A model generated the notes under the pieces. It was not told the origin of the DNA. It made no database searches and saw only the letters and a program-made list of their open reading frames with translations. Position numbers and translations under genes: made by a program. From Elephas maximus indicus (lineage: Eukaryota; Chordata; Mammalia; Proboscidea; Elephantidae), in assembly GCF_024166365.1 (NCBI RefSeq), contig NC_064826.1:25072001-25136000 (forward strand): 64,000 nt of DNA, read 5' to 3'. This document shows, piece after piece, positions 22,265 to 33,833 of the stretch. Position 1 is the stretch's first letter. Every line of letters begins with the position of its first letter.

Positions 22265-24245
22265 GGCCAAGACTCTCTTTTTTTCCCCTCAGTTTTATTT
22301 ATTTTGTTTTTATTGTTGAGAATATACACAGCAAAGCATACACTATCAGTTTCTACATGTACATTTTAGTGACATTGATTATATTATTCGAGTTGTGCAA
22401 CCATTCTCACCCTCCTTTTCTGAGTTGTTCCTCCCCCGTTAACATAAACTCACTGACCCCTAAGATTCCTGTCTAATCTTTTGAGATTCTGTTGTCACTC
22501 TGATTTGTTGTCACTCTGATCCCATATAGATAGTTCTTAAAAGCACATAATGCTCAAAGCAGACCTTTTTTACTAGTTGAGCTAAATTATTGTTTGGTTT
22601 TAAGAAGACTTCAGGGGATATTTTTGGTTTAAGGTTTTAGAGATTATTTCAGGGCAAGCAGACCTTTTTTACTAGTTAAGCTAAATTACTGTTTGGTTTT
22701 AAGAAGACTTCAGGGGATATTTTTGGTTTAAGGTTTTAGAGATTATTTCAGGGCAGTAGTTTCAGGGGTTCATCCACCCTCCATGGCTCTAGAAAGTCTG
22801 GAGTCTATTAGAATTTGAAATTCTATTCCACATTTCCCCCTTTTGATCAGGGTTCTTCTATGGAATCTTTGATTGAAATGTTGAGTAATGGTAGCCGGGC
22901 ACTATCCGTTTTTCTGGTCTCATGACAAAGGAGGCAGTTGTTCATGGAGATAGTTAGCTACACATTCCATATTCTCGTGTTCCTGACTCTCCTTCTTCCT
23001 GTGTTGCTCCAGGTGAATAGAGGCCAATTGTTGTGACTTGGATGGCTGCTTACAAGTTTTTTAGACCCCAGGCATTACAGAACACACTAGGAGATAAAAC
23101 AGAAGCATTAAATATATTATTAGACCAGTCAACGGGGATGTGCCACAAAACCATGACTCTAAACCTCCAAACCAAGGAACCAAATCTCATGAAGTGTTTG
23201 TACATAAGCAGCCTCAACAGCTGCTCTTTTTTTTTTCTTATCATTGTTTTATATATCACACAACATTTGCCAATTCAGCATTTTACAGGTGTACAACTTA
23301 TTGACAGCAATCACAACAATCGGATGTGCAACCCTACCCTTAGTCAAGGTGATTTTTTCATCACTGTTAACCCCCTTTTTTCCCTTCCCTCCTGCCCCTG
23401 ATAACCACTAATAAACTTGGTCTCTGTACATTTGCCTTTTCTTATCTTTTTGTTTAAGTGAGGTTATACAATATTTGTCCTTTGTGATTGAATTATTTCA
23501 CTCAGCTCAGCATAATGTCTTTAAATTCCATCCATGTAGTAGCATGTATCAAGACTTCATTTCTCCTGCTGGCTGAGTAGTACTCCATTGTGTGCATGTG
23601 ACACATTTTGTTTATCCATTCACCTGCCTATGGGCAATTAGGTTGTTTCTACTTTGGGCTATTTTGAATTGTGCTGCAATGAACATGATGTACAAGTCTC
23701 TTTTGGAGCCTCTACTTTCAAGTCTTTGGGGTATATACCTATGATTGGAATTGCTGGGTCATATGATAGTTTCATTTTTAGTTTTTTGAGGAACTGCTGC
23801 CACACTGTCTTTCACAATGGCTGTACCAATTTGCATTCCCACCAGCAATGAATAAGGGTTGCAATTTCCCTTTGATCCCTTTGTAAGGGTTACATCCTCA
23901 CCAATATTTACAAATTTTTTTTTTTTTTTTTTTAATTTTAGGCATCCTAGTGGAAGTGAAATGGTATCTCACTGTGGTTTTTTGATTTGCATCTCTGATG
24001 GCTAATAACACTGAGCATCTTTTCATGTGTTTGGTGGCCATTTGAATGTCTTCTTCGGTGAAATGTCTATTCAAGTCCTTTGCCTATTTTATGGTTGGAT
24101 TATTTGTCTTTTTGTTTTTAAGTTGTTGAAGTTTTATATATATTTTGGTTATTAGATTCTTATCAAATATGTGGTTTCTGAAGGTATTCGCCCAGTCTGC
24201 AGCTTGTCTTTTACTTTTTTGGTAAGCAAAGATTAACTTTTAAGT
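22265..24245 (-). mobile_element. L1 LINE 3' end, antisense (about 2 kb)
   Basis: It opens with an antisense 3' UTR (T-rich start, 'ttattgttgagaatatacac'), continues through 'gtagccgggcactatccgtt' and 'gatggctgcttacaagtttt', and then reads antisense ORF2 C-terminus: 'gtactccattgtgtgcatgt', 'gcaatgaacatgatgtacaa', 'tttttgatttgcatctctga', 'ttcaagtcctttgcctattt'. It is truncated at about 24245. It includes a 99-bp tandem duplication. Confidence 0.85.
22558..22755 (+). repeat. 99-bp direct tandem duplication within L1
   Basis: Copy 1 is 22558-22656 and copy 2 is 22657-22755. Both begin agcagacctttttt and end 'gattatttcagggca'. They differ at only a few bases (ttgagc/ttaagc, attatt/attact), so the duplication is younger than the L1 insertion or arose in its source. 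Confidence 0.93.
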
Positions 24246-25073
24246 ATCCTAATTAAAACAGTATTCTTTGTGCCAGAAGAGATGATCTCATACAAAATTT
24301 CCGGGTGGAATGGCGAATTGGATTGCTGCAACCTCAACTGTAGAATCATTCTATTTGGAAAATATGGGTAGATACTTTTCATAAAACTTCCATAAAGCAC
24401 AGGATGTAATTATAGTGCCAAGAATATCCTTGAGACAGAATACTTTTAATTTTTCAATTTATGATAGTTTTCAGTCTTATTTGTCATCACAGTTGAATGG
24501 TTCATAGCATTAATGAGGCCAAGGTCATTGATTTGATCTCTGCATGGAATGAGTCATTTTCATTAGGTCTATGACTATACCTACGGCTGCTGTTTTTAGC
24601 ACAGTAGTCCCTCCTCCATTACTCATCATCAGGGCCTTTCCTCTTACCTTTTCTGTCTTCTCTTTGGTTCGAATTCCTCCTGTACAGGAAAAGCATCTGG
24701 TTAACCAATTTATTGCAAATATGAGATTAGAGATATTTGCCTTTTATGAGAGGATTGAATGAAGAAAGAGCACTTCCTTAACAGAATACCAATGGTGCAA
24801 TTTTAGTTTAAAGCAGAGAAATTTTGTCTTAAAATGTGGTTTCTCTATATCATTCAAATAGTAATTAACCTCATTGTTGTCAAGTCACTTCTAACTCATA
24901 GCCACAAATGAATGAGGCTAACTCTAATTTTGGTTTTAATTTGGGCCCACCATCATGCGAATCAATATCATTAGTCACAAGGAAAAATAGATGAAAATGT
25001 GTAACTTTTCTTTGGAAATTCATCTGAACCTCTTTGTGAACAACTGAAATTTCAGTCACCTTGAGAATGAGTG
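24246..25073. other. Intronic, with a small RTE/SINE tail scrap
   Basis: Mostly unrecognised. At 24869-24909 'cattgttgtcaagtcacttc' plus 'taactcatagccac' is a short antisense RTE/AfroSINE tail remnant. Confidence 0.5.
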
Positions 25074-25303
25074 CTGTTGTCTTTAGATGCTGTAGAATCA
25101 GTCCTGACTCATAGCGACCCTATGTACAATGGAATGAAACACTACCTGGTCCTGCGCCATCCTCACAATTGTTTCTATGTTTGAGACCATTGTTGCAGCC
25201 TCTGTGTCCGTCCATCTTATTGAGGGTCTTCCTCTTTTTTGCAGACCCTCCATTTACCAAGCTGGATGTCCTTCTCCAAGGACTGGTCCCTCCTAATAAC
25301 ATA
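25074..25303 (-). mobile_element. RTE 3' fragment, antisense
   Basis: 'gatgctgtagaatcagtcct', 'gcgaccctatgtacaatgga', 'tattgagggtcttcctcttt', 'aaggactggtccctcctaat'. It stops abruptly at about 25303, which marks 5' truncation. Confidence 0.88.
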
Positions 25304-27567
25304 TACAGGAGAATGATTAGGACATCATAATAATACTGAGTATAGAAACCCGGATTTTGGGAGTAATGTTACAATATCTAAATTTCTTAAAAAAAAATTT
25401 CTTAAGACCTGTTAATTCCAACAAATAGCTTAATCTGCTAGAAAAAATGATGCTAATCTTGCTTCATTTGCATTTTTATTCTAAGGAGGACTTGACAGAT
25501 TTATAATTAAATTATAATGTGTTAGACAAGTTGTTAAATGATTTTTTTTAGTACAAAAAAGAATGTATTGTGCTACAGAAGTCGTAATTGATAGGAAAAT
25601 TTAATTCAAGGTGGGACCATAAAGGTAAAAGAAAGGATTTACAGAATCAAGACAAGTTTTGGGATGATATGATAGCCTTTAAATAGTCTTAATTGGTTAT
25701 AAAATAAGCAGGAGCGTGTTAACAAGATTAAGCAAGAGGAAGGTGAAGAATGAGGCAACAATGGCAGCCAATGCCCTCAAAATATTTTTTTTCCCATGAA
25801 ATTGGAAATCGTGTATAAATGAAGTAGGCTAGGTATAATTGAAATAAATGGATTTAATGAAGCCAAAGGTATGTGGTTGTGACAGATTAAATCTGACATT
25901 AATAAAGGTAGGAAACAGCTCTCCATGACTTTGGATGAGTGGCTGAGAAGAGCTGTTTCCTTCCAGAGATGTGTGAGTGCTTGTAGGGGCGAGACACACG
26001 TCTCTCCTCCTCACACTAATGGAAGTGCGTCACTGCCATCTAGTGTGATTTGCTCTCCCTTTGAAATGGAGACCTTTGGATAAAGGTCATCTCATTCGCA
26101 GTGGTCTGATAACAGCAGCTCTGATAAACATGGCCTCCCCACTGGTGCTCACAGTGTCTATTTGGTGGAGAAGTTGCCCAAAGTGCTGTAAGAATAGGGA
26201 TTATGGAAAATGCAAGAGGAAGTGAAAGTTATACAAACTCAAGCCACTTGGAGTTTCAAAGGAAACTCTACCCTGTGCTCATCCTGCCTTTTTCCTGACT
26301 GATTGTTAGTCCTGTAACCACTGACTTACAATAGATTATCATTCATGGCCCAAATGAATGGGCTTCTTTAACAACAATGCCTTTGTTTGGAGGGTTACTT
26401 GTATACAAAGGATAGCACATAAATAGATGTCCTTAACATTTTTTGAGTTAAAATATAAGTTAGGCTAGGATGCAGTTGTCATGAATCTGGGTAGAAATTT
26501 CCCTATTATATAAAAAATCAGTTTATTCCAGTACCTTCACTGTACTTAAGCAAGTAGATTCAATTTCATTTGAAGGAAATTTTGCATGGAAGTAACTTAG
26601 TCTCCCCCACCTTTCCCTGCACCCCAGCAATGTTATTACTGATTTGTACCAGAACGTTAGCAAAAGATACTATTATTTACTCAGTAGAAGTCATAGATTA
26701 TGTGATTTGTGTTGGTCTGTTTCACATCTGGCTTACTCTTATAATTGTTTCTTCTTTCCTTGTTCTTTCCTTGTTTGTCTGCAATAGCTTCTGAGAAATG
26801 GAACAGTAGCTAAGGCACGATCTGAGCGGATTAGCATTTTTCATAAAGCATTGTGTGTTCTTACTTCATATCATTTTGAATGGACTGGAACTTAACATTT
26901 TACTTGTGGAAACAAACTAAATATGGTGACCCAGGTTTCCTCATGGCCTGATATTTGTATTGAGTTAGTAGCTTGAACTGTGGGGAGAATGGAACCCAGT
27001 TGTACCTTGTTTTATACTGTATCCTTTCTTCCTTAATTATTGTTTTGTCTTAAAGTTTCTTGTTTTTTTGTTTGTTACACTTTTAACAGAAATCTAAGAG
27101 CGCATTGGCCTTGAAGTTGACTGGCGGTGGAGCCCCATTTCTTCTCATTATGGAAGAAGACTGATAGTTTCCCTTTGGGTTTTTTCTTAAAGTCATTGTT
27201 GCCACATACCTTGCTTGGCTTGGTGGCATAAAGTAGCTCTTTTAAAATTCTGAACATAGTTGCTGAGCAGGAATTTGGGATTCATAAAAGTAAGTTTAAC
27301 AAAAGAACAAAACATTCGAAACCTGGGGTGTATCTGTTCTCCTCATAACCACTAAATGCAGTTTTGTCAGTGATGACAGGGGCTAGGGAAAGAGCCATAC
27401 CATTTCTGTGCAGGTGGCTACATTTTGTCTACTCCGTTACCCTGATCAGGCTGCGTGCGTTTTGTTCGTTTGTTTCTGTAACAAAATTTAGAAGCTAAAT
27501 CTAGAAGCAATTTATAAAAACTTTGATTATTTAAAAAAAAAAAATATTCTGTATCTTGTATTTTTTT
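25304..27567. other. Intronic, repeat-poor stretch with CTCF-like site
   Basis: Over 2 kb without a recognisable young transposon in an otherwise dense intron. It contains the CTCF-like motif annotated separately. No supported coding region. Confidence 0.5.
26031..26045 (-). promoter_or_regulatory. CTCF-like binding motif
   Basis: The minus strand reads CACTAGATGGCAGTG, which fits the CTCF core (CCASYAGRKGGCRS) at every position except that the first C is not included. It lies in the repeat-poor part of the intron. Occupancy cannot be judged from sequence. Confidence 0.5.
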
Positions 27568-27580
27568 TCTTCCCAGTGGA

Positions 27581-28064
27581 ATTTTTATTTTTATTGTGCT
27601 TTAAGTAAAGTTTACAAATCAAGTCAGTCTCTCACACAAAAATTTATATACATCTTGCTATATACTCCTAATTGCTCTTCCCCTAATGACACAGCACACT
27701 CTGTCTCTCCACCCTGTATTCCCTTGTCCATTCAGCCAGCCTCTGTCCCCCTCTGCCTTCTCATCTTTCATCCAGACAGGAGCTGCCCACATAGTCTTAC
27801 GTGTCTACTTGAGCCAAGAAGCTCACTCCTCACCAGTATCATTTTCTGTCCTAAAGTCCAGTCCTAGCCCTCCCTGTCTGAAGAGTTGGCTTTGGGAATG
27901 GTTCCATTCTTGGGCTAACAGAAGGTCTGGGGACCATGAACTCTGGGGTCCTTCCAGTCCCAGTCAGACCATTAAGTCTGGTCTTTTTACGAGAATTTGA
28001 GGTCTGCACCTCACTGCTCTCCTGCTCTACCAGGGATTCTCTGTAGTGTTCCCTGTCAGGGCAG
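27581..28064 (-). mobile_element. L1 3' UTR fragment, antisense, with 13-bp TSD
   Basis: T-rich start (antisense poly(A)), then 'ttacaaatcaagtcagtctc', 'ttcagccagcctctgtcccc', 'taagtctggtctttttacga', 'tgttccctgtcagggcag'. The perfect 13-bp duplication tcttcccagtgga lies at 27568-27580 and 28065-28077. This is a 484-bp, severely 5'-truncated, lineage-type L1. Confidence 0.9.
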
Positions 28065-28077
28065 TCTTCCCAGTGGA

Positions 28078-29311
28078 CTTTAATGGTATATTGTTTTCTC
28101 AGAGTCTGCGATAGAGGAAGAGGTATATTTTACACAGCTCCTTATAAACTGTCTGAGAAAACTGAAGCAAGAAGATGAAAACTAACTTCTTATGGTATCA
28201 TATGTCACTTGAAGTAACTGGGCCATTAAATTGAGTCAGTTGCAGTTTGATTGTAATTATTATAAACCTTTCCTGATTACTTCAAAATTAAGTCTAGTTT
28301 GAGTTTAGTAAAACTTTTAAAGTATAGGATATAATGAATGATTTTGCAGTATGAACAATTTAAGCCCTTAGGAATTATTTTCAGATACTTTATGAATCTC
28401 CAAGTTAGCAAATATCTCTACAACATAAATTCGATCCTTAAAATTCATTACAATATAACAGAAAATTTAAGTAACCCTTTTAAACAGTACATAATCCTAT
28501 ATATGAATAAAGTAATATATAAAGCTGATGAAATTCTTTACTGGGCCATTTTTTTTTTTGTCCTATACAGGAGCAAACTTTTTACAACTTTATAAGAATT
28601 ACTGTGTGTGTCGAGAACAACAAAAAGCACACGGAAATCTGAGTTCTGGGTGGTCCCCAAGTTGTTTTGGTTTTGTGCCCCATCCTTGCATCCCACAGAT
28701 TTAAATATGTGCCTCAGTTTAAAATATAAATTACTACTGTCCTGAGTGGCTAACAAATAGTTCAAACTGCCAATCCCAAGGTTATCCTATTCTAATAGAC
28801 TAAATAGGACAAAGTTGATTTGCAGTGAATTAGATTATAGCCCTTGAAATACAACTACATCGTGGGAGATTTTACAGTTTTGCCAGCATGTAAATCTAGT
28901 TAGATGTCTGTAGCAGTTTCCCTTAGAGACATTTTGAAAGTGTGTTTACATTTCTTCCAATCTCATTAAATTAGTGGTTCTCAACTATAGTGTCCGGTCC
29001 TATACGGATGAGTCCCAGATCAAGGAAGTCACAGCAGGCAAGCCAGGAATTGTGCATAGTGAGTCTCTCTGTATGGTAAACTGTCATGAGTCGTTCCACC
29101 TGTAAGTTAGGGAGTGCGTGGCAGCAAGTGGGGGTAGTCATGAAAGTCTGCCTTGGATTTCAAATCTCTTGAGGACAAAATCTACATTTAATCATCATTG
29201 TTGCCAGTAGCCAGCATAGATAGTATAGATAGTATGGAGTATTTTATAAGTGTTCTTGCTCTCACTCTGTCTCTCACTCTTGCTCACTCCCTCACTCTCT
29301 CCTCTTCTCCC
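28078..29311. other. Intronic, nothing recognised
   Basis: AT-rich sequence. A CT-rich run ('ctcactctgtctctcactct') at 29258-29310 leads into the next SINE. No gene seen. Confidence 0.4.
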
Positions 29312-29513
29312 CTCTCAGTGGTTAAGCACTAGGATGTTTAAACAAAAGGTAAGCAGTTTGAATTCACCCACCAGCGTCTGGCAGGGGTTGAGGGGGGTGG
29401 AGACGCAGCAATCTGCTCCCATAAAGATTACAGTCTAAAAAACCCTACGGGGTAGTTCTACTCTGTCACATGGGATCACTGTGAGTTGGAATGGACTTGA
29501 TGGCACGCAGCAA
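29312..29513 (+). mobile_element. AfroSINE, long variant
   Basis: 'ctcagtggttaagcactagg', 'gcagcaatctgctcccataa', 'tcactgtgagttggaatgga'. The head start is worn and merges with an upstream CT-rich run. Confidence 0.85.
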
Positions 29514-29692
29514 CCACTATATATATATGTATGTGTGTGTGTATGTATATATTTATATAATATATATGTGCGTATGTATCTATATATAAGCTGTATGTAT
29601 CTGTATCATTGAACTAATCTAGTGTATGCGCCCTCGCTCTCTCTATATGTATCTATATACATACGGATGTATATAGATATGTATATACATGT
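29514..29692. repeat. TA/TG/GTAT microsatellite cluster
   Basis: Degenerate 'atatatatgtatgtgtgtgt' type repeats with partial inverted symmetry around 29645-29690. It grows out of the tail of the preceding SINE. Confidence 0.85.
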
Positions 29693-29899
29693 AGTCCCTG
29701 GGTGATGCAAACAGTTAAGCACTCAACTACTAACTGAAAGGTTGGCAATTTGAACTTGCTCAGAAGTGCCTGAGAAGAAAGGCCTAGTGATCTGCTTCTG
29801 AGAGTCACAGCTACTGCAGACCCTATGGAGTACAGTTCTACTCTGCCACAAATGCGGTCACCATGAGTCAGAATGGACTCGATAGCAACTGGTTTGGTT
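29693..29899 (+). mobile_element. AfroSINE, older type
   Basis: 'gtccctgggtgatgcaaaca', 'gaagaaaggcctagtgatct', 'caccatgagtcagaatggac', 'gatagcaactggtttgg'. Complete. Confidence 0.9.
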
Positions 29900-29952
29900 C
29901 TTTTTGATAGGGCCGCTGTGAATCGAAATCAACTGGATGGCAATGGGTTTTG
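29900..29952 (+). mobile_element. AfroSINE tail fragment
   Basis: A second tail directly abuts the preceding element: 'gatagggccgctgtgaatcg' then 'ctggatggcaatgggttttg'. It is probably the rest of an element interrupted by its neighbour. Confidence 0.75.
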
Positions 29953-29967
29953 GTATATACATATATA

Positions 29968-30319
29968 CGACCCACCCACTGCCGTCGAGTCGATTTTGAC
30001 TATATGTGTGTGTGTGCGTATACGTGTATATGCATATGTACACGTATATATATATTACATATACAACCTGTTGCTGCCGAGTTGATTCCAACTTATAGTA
30101 ACCCCATAGGACAGAGTAGAACTGCCTCACAGAGTTTCCAAGGAACAGCTGGTGGATTCAAATTGCTTATCTTTTGGTTAGCAGCCTCCCTCTTAATCAC
30201 TATGCCACCAGGGCTCCATTCCAAGGCTGTAAATCTTTACGGAAGCAGATTGCCACATCTTTCTCCCATGGAGCAGCTGGTGGGTTCGAAGCACTGACCT
30301 TAGCACCACCAGGGCACCT
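29968..30319 (-). mobile_element. Two nested AfroSINEs, antisense, split by TG/TA repeat
   Basis: An outer long-variant element starts at 29968 ('actgccgtcgagtcgatttt') and resumes at 30218 ('aaggctgtaaatctttacgg' to 'caccaccagggcacc' near 30319). A TG/TA tract (30001-30063) and a complete inner antisense element (30064-30217, 'gttgctgccgagttgattcc' to 'tatgccaccagggctcc') lie within it. Confidence 0.8.
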
Positions 30320-30358
30320 ATATATATGTGTGTGTGTGTATGTGTGTGTGTGTGTGGC
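30320..30358 (+). repeat. (TG)n microsatellite
   Basis: 'tatatatatgtgtgtgtgtg' followed by 'tatgtgtgtgtgtgtgtgtg', directly after the nested SINEs. Confidence 0.9.
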
Positions 30359-30373
30359 AATGATTGTGTAGAT

Positions 30374-30430
30374 GACACAGGACTGGGCATTGTTTCATTC
30401 TCTTGTGCCTAGGTTGCTATGTACATAGGT
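30374..30430 (+). mobile_element. RTE 3' tail fragment, sense
   Basis: 'gacacaggactgggcattgt', 'ttcattctcttgtgcctagg' matches the sense RTE tail. It sits head-on against the antisense RTE that follows. Confidence 0.7.
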
Positions 30431-30436
30431 TGTATA

Positions 30437-33400
30437 CAGTTGTAAGGTGCCGTCATGTAGCTTCTGACTCATAGCAACCTGTGTACAATGGAATGGAACA
30501 CTGCCTGGTCCTGTGCCATCCTCACAGTCATTGTTATGTTTGAGCCCATTGTTGCAACCACTGTTTAATCCATCTCACTGAGTGTCTTCGTCTTTTTCAC
30601 TGACCCTCTACTTTACCAAGCATGATGTCCTTCTCCAGGGAATGGTCCCTCCTGATAAGATATCCAAATCATGTGAGACAAAGTTTCACCATACTCATTA
30701 CTAAAGAGCATTCTGGCTGTTTCTAAGGTAAATTGGGGTCCTGGTGGCACAGCGGTTAAGTATTTGGCTGCTAACCAAAAAGTTGGCAGTTTGAATCCAC
30801 CATTTGCTCCTTGGAAACCCTGTGGGGGCAGTTTTACTGTTTCCTATATGGTTGCTATGAGTCGGAATCAACTCGATGGCAAACAGGCTTGGATTTAGTT
30901 TTGGTTTGATTCTGGCTGTACTTCTTCCAAGACAGATTTTTTCATTCTTTTGGCAGTCCATGGTATATCCAAAATTCTTCACCAGCACCGTAATTCAAAG
31001 GCATCAATTCTTCTTCAGTCTTCCTTATTCATGGTCCAGGTTTTGCATGCGTATGAGGCAATTGAAAATATCATGGGTGGAGTCATGTTCACCTTAGTCC
31101 TCAAAGTGACATCTTTGCCTTTCAACACTTAGGTCTTCTGCAGCAGATTCACCCAACTCAATAATATATCATTTGATTTCTTGGCTGCTGCTTCCATGGA
31201 CATTGGTTGTGGAGCCAAGTAAAATGATATCCTTGACAACTTCAGTATTTTTGCTGTTCATGGTGATGTTGCTTACTGATCCAGTTGTGAGGATTTCTTT
31301 TATGTTGAGGTGTAATGCACACTGAAGGCTGTAGTCTTTGATCTTCGTTAGTAAGTGCTTCATGTCCTCTTTGCTTTCAGCAAGCAAAGTTGTGTCATCT
31401 GCATATTGCAGGTTGTTAATGAGTCTTCTTCCCATCCTGATGCCATGTTCTTCTTCATATAGTCCAGGTTCTTGGGTTATTTGCTTAGCATACAGATTGA
31501 AAAAAGTGTGGTGGAAGGATACAGTCCTGACTCATACCTTTCCTGATTTTAAACCATGATGCCCTTGCTCTCTTTGAACGACTGTCTCTTGGTCTAGGTA
31601 TAGGTTCCTCATAAGCACAATTAAGGGTTTTGGAATTCCCATTCTTTGCAGTGTTATTCATAATTTATTATGATTCACACAGTTGAATGCCTTTGCATAG
31701 TCAGTAAAACACAGGTAAACATCTTTCTGATATTCTCTGCTTTTAGCAAAGATCCATCTGACATCAGCAATGATATATCTCATTCCATGCCCTTTTCTTA
31801 ATCCAGCTTGAATTTCTGTCTGTTCCATTTGATATACTACTGCAGCTGTTTTTGAATTATCTTCAGCAAAATTTTACTTGTGTGTGATATGAATGATGTT
31901 ATTTGATAATTTCCACACTCTGTTGAATCGCTTTTCCTTGGAATGGGCACAAATATGGATCTCTTCCAGTCAGTTGGCCAGGAAGCTGCCTTCCAAATTC
32001 TTGGCATAGATTAGTGAGTGCTTCCACCATTGCAACCGTTTGTGGAAACGTCTCAATTGGTAGTCTGTCAATTCCTGGAGCCTTGCTTTTTTGCCAGTGC
32101 CTTCAGTGCATCTGGGGCTTCTTCCTTCAGTACCATAGGTTCTTGGACATGTGCTACCTCCTGAAATGGTTGAACATCAACCAATTCCTTTTGGTACAGT
32201 GACTCTGTGAATTCCTTTCATCTTCTTTTCATGCTTTCTGCCTTGTTCAATATCATTGAATCCTTCCATATTCCAACTTGAGGGTTGAATTTTTTCTTCA
32301 GTTCTTTCAGCTTGAAAAATGCTAAACATGGTCTTCCCTTTTGATTTTCTAACTCAAGGACTTTGCACCTTTCATTATAATATTTAACTTTGTCTTCTCG
32401 AGTAATCCTTTGAAATCTTCTGTTCAACTCTTTTACTTCATCATTTCTTCTATTCGCTTTATCTATTCTACATTCAAGAGCTACTTTTAAAGTCTCTTCT
32501 GACATCCATTTTGGTCTTTTCTTTCTTTCCTGTCTTCTTAAAGAACTTCTTTTTCTTAGGGTATGCTGTCTTTCCTGTCGTTCCACAATTCCTTTGGTCT
32601 TCAGACTTTAGTGTTTACTTCATCAAATCTGTTCTTGAGATGGCCTCTAAATTCAGGTGGGGTATACTGAAGGTTGTACTTTGGTTCCTGTAGACTTGAT
32701 ATAATTTTCTTCAGCTTCAATTTGAACTTGTATATGAGCAATTGATGTTCTGCAGTTGGCCCCTGGCCTTGTTCTAACTGAGGATGCTGAGCTTCTCTAT
32801 CATTTCTTTCCACAGATTAGTCTGTTTGATTCCCATGTATTCCATCCGGTGAGGTCCACAGGTGTCGTCGCCATTTATATTGTTGAAAAAAGGTATTTAC
32901 AATGAAGAAGTCACTGGTCTTACAAAATTCTATCATGTGATCTCTGGCATAATTTCTATCACCAAGGCCATAATTTCCAACTACCAATCCTTTTTTTCCC
33001 CAAATTTCACATTCCAATCACCACTAATTATCAATGTATCTTGATTGCATGTTTGATCAATTTGAAACTGGCAGATGTAAAAATCTTCAAATTCTTCATC
33101 TTTGGCATTAGTGATTGTTGCCTAAATTTGAATGAAATTTATATTAACTGGTTTTCTCTGTAGGCATATGGTTATTATCCTATCATTGACAGGGTTGTAC
33201 TTCAGGATAGATCTTGAAATGTTCTTTTTGGTGATGAATACAATGCCATTCCTCTTTAATGTGTCATTCCTGGCATAGTAGGTCATATGATTTTCAGATT
33301 AAAAATGGCCAATACCAGTCCATTTTAGGTCACTAATGCCTAGGATATCAATCTATATGCATTTCATTTCATTTTTGACAGGCTTCCAATTCATAGATCC

Positions 33401-33833
33401 ATAGTTTGTACATTCCATGTTCCAAATATTAATGGATTTTTTGCAGCTGTTTCTTCTCATTTTGAGTCATGCCATATCATGAAATGAAGGTCCTGAGAGC
33501 TTTACTCCATCCATGTCATTAAGGTCAGCTCTCCTTGGAGGAGGTGGCTCTTCCCCTGTTATTTTTTGAGTGCCTTCCAACTTGAGGAACTCATCTTCTA
33601 GCCCTGTATCAGACAGTGTTCCACTGCTATTTATAAGATTTTCACTGGCCAATTTTTTTCAGAAGTAGACTGCCAGGTCCTTCTTCCTAGTCTGTCTTCG
33701 TCTGGAAGCTCTGCTGAAACCTGTCCACCCTGGGTGACCCTGCTGGTATTTGAAATACCAGTGGTGATACTTCCAGTATCACAGCAACACACAAGCTACC
33801 ACAGTATGAATGACAAACTGACAGACGAGTGGT
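30437..33833 (-). mobile_element. Near full-length RTE LINE, antisense, in intron
   Basis: About 3.2 kb of RTE after subtracting the inserted SINE at 30721-30908. In minus-strand order it holds a 5' region, a degraded apurinic endonuclease region (about 33400-32700), the linker and the reverse transcriptase region. The RT YADD motif is intact at 31394-31405, inside an open stretch at 31169-31435. Another open stretch at 32218-32586 covers the basic region upstream of RT. Frameshifts and stops elsewhere make it non-autonomous today. The 5' terminal sequence resembles that of the copy at 59784-63006, so both probably reach the original 5' end. Confidence 0.9.
30721..30908 (+). mobile_element. 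AfroSINE inserted in RTE
   Basis: 'gtcctggtggcacagcggtt', 'aagttggcagtttgaatcca', 'gctatgagtcggaatcaact'. The perfect 11-bp duplication attctggctgt lies at 30710-30720 and 30909-30919, so it post-dates the RTE copy. Confidence 0.95.
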
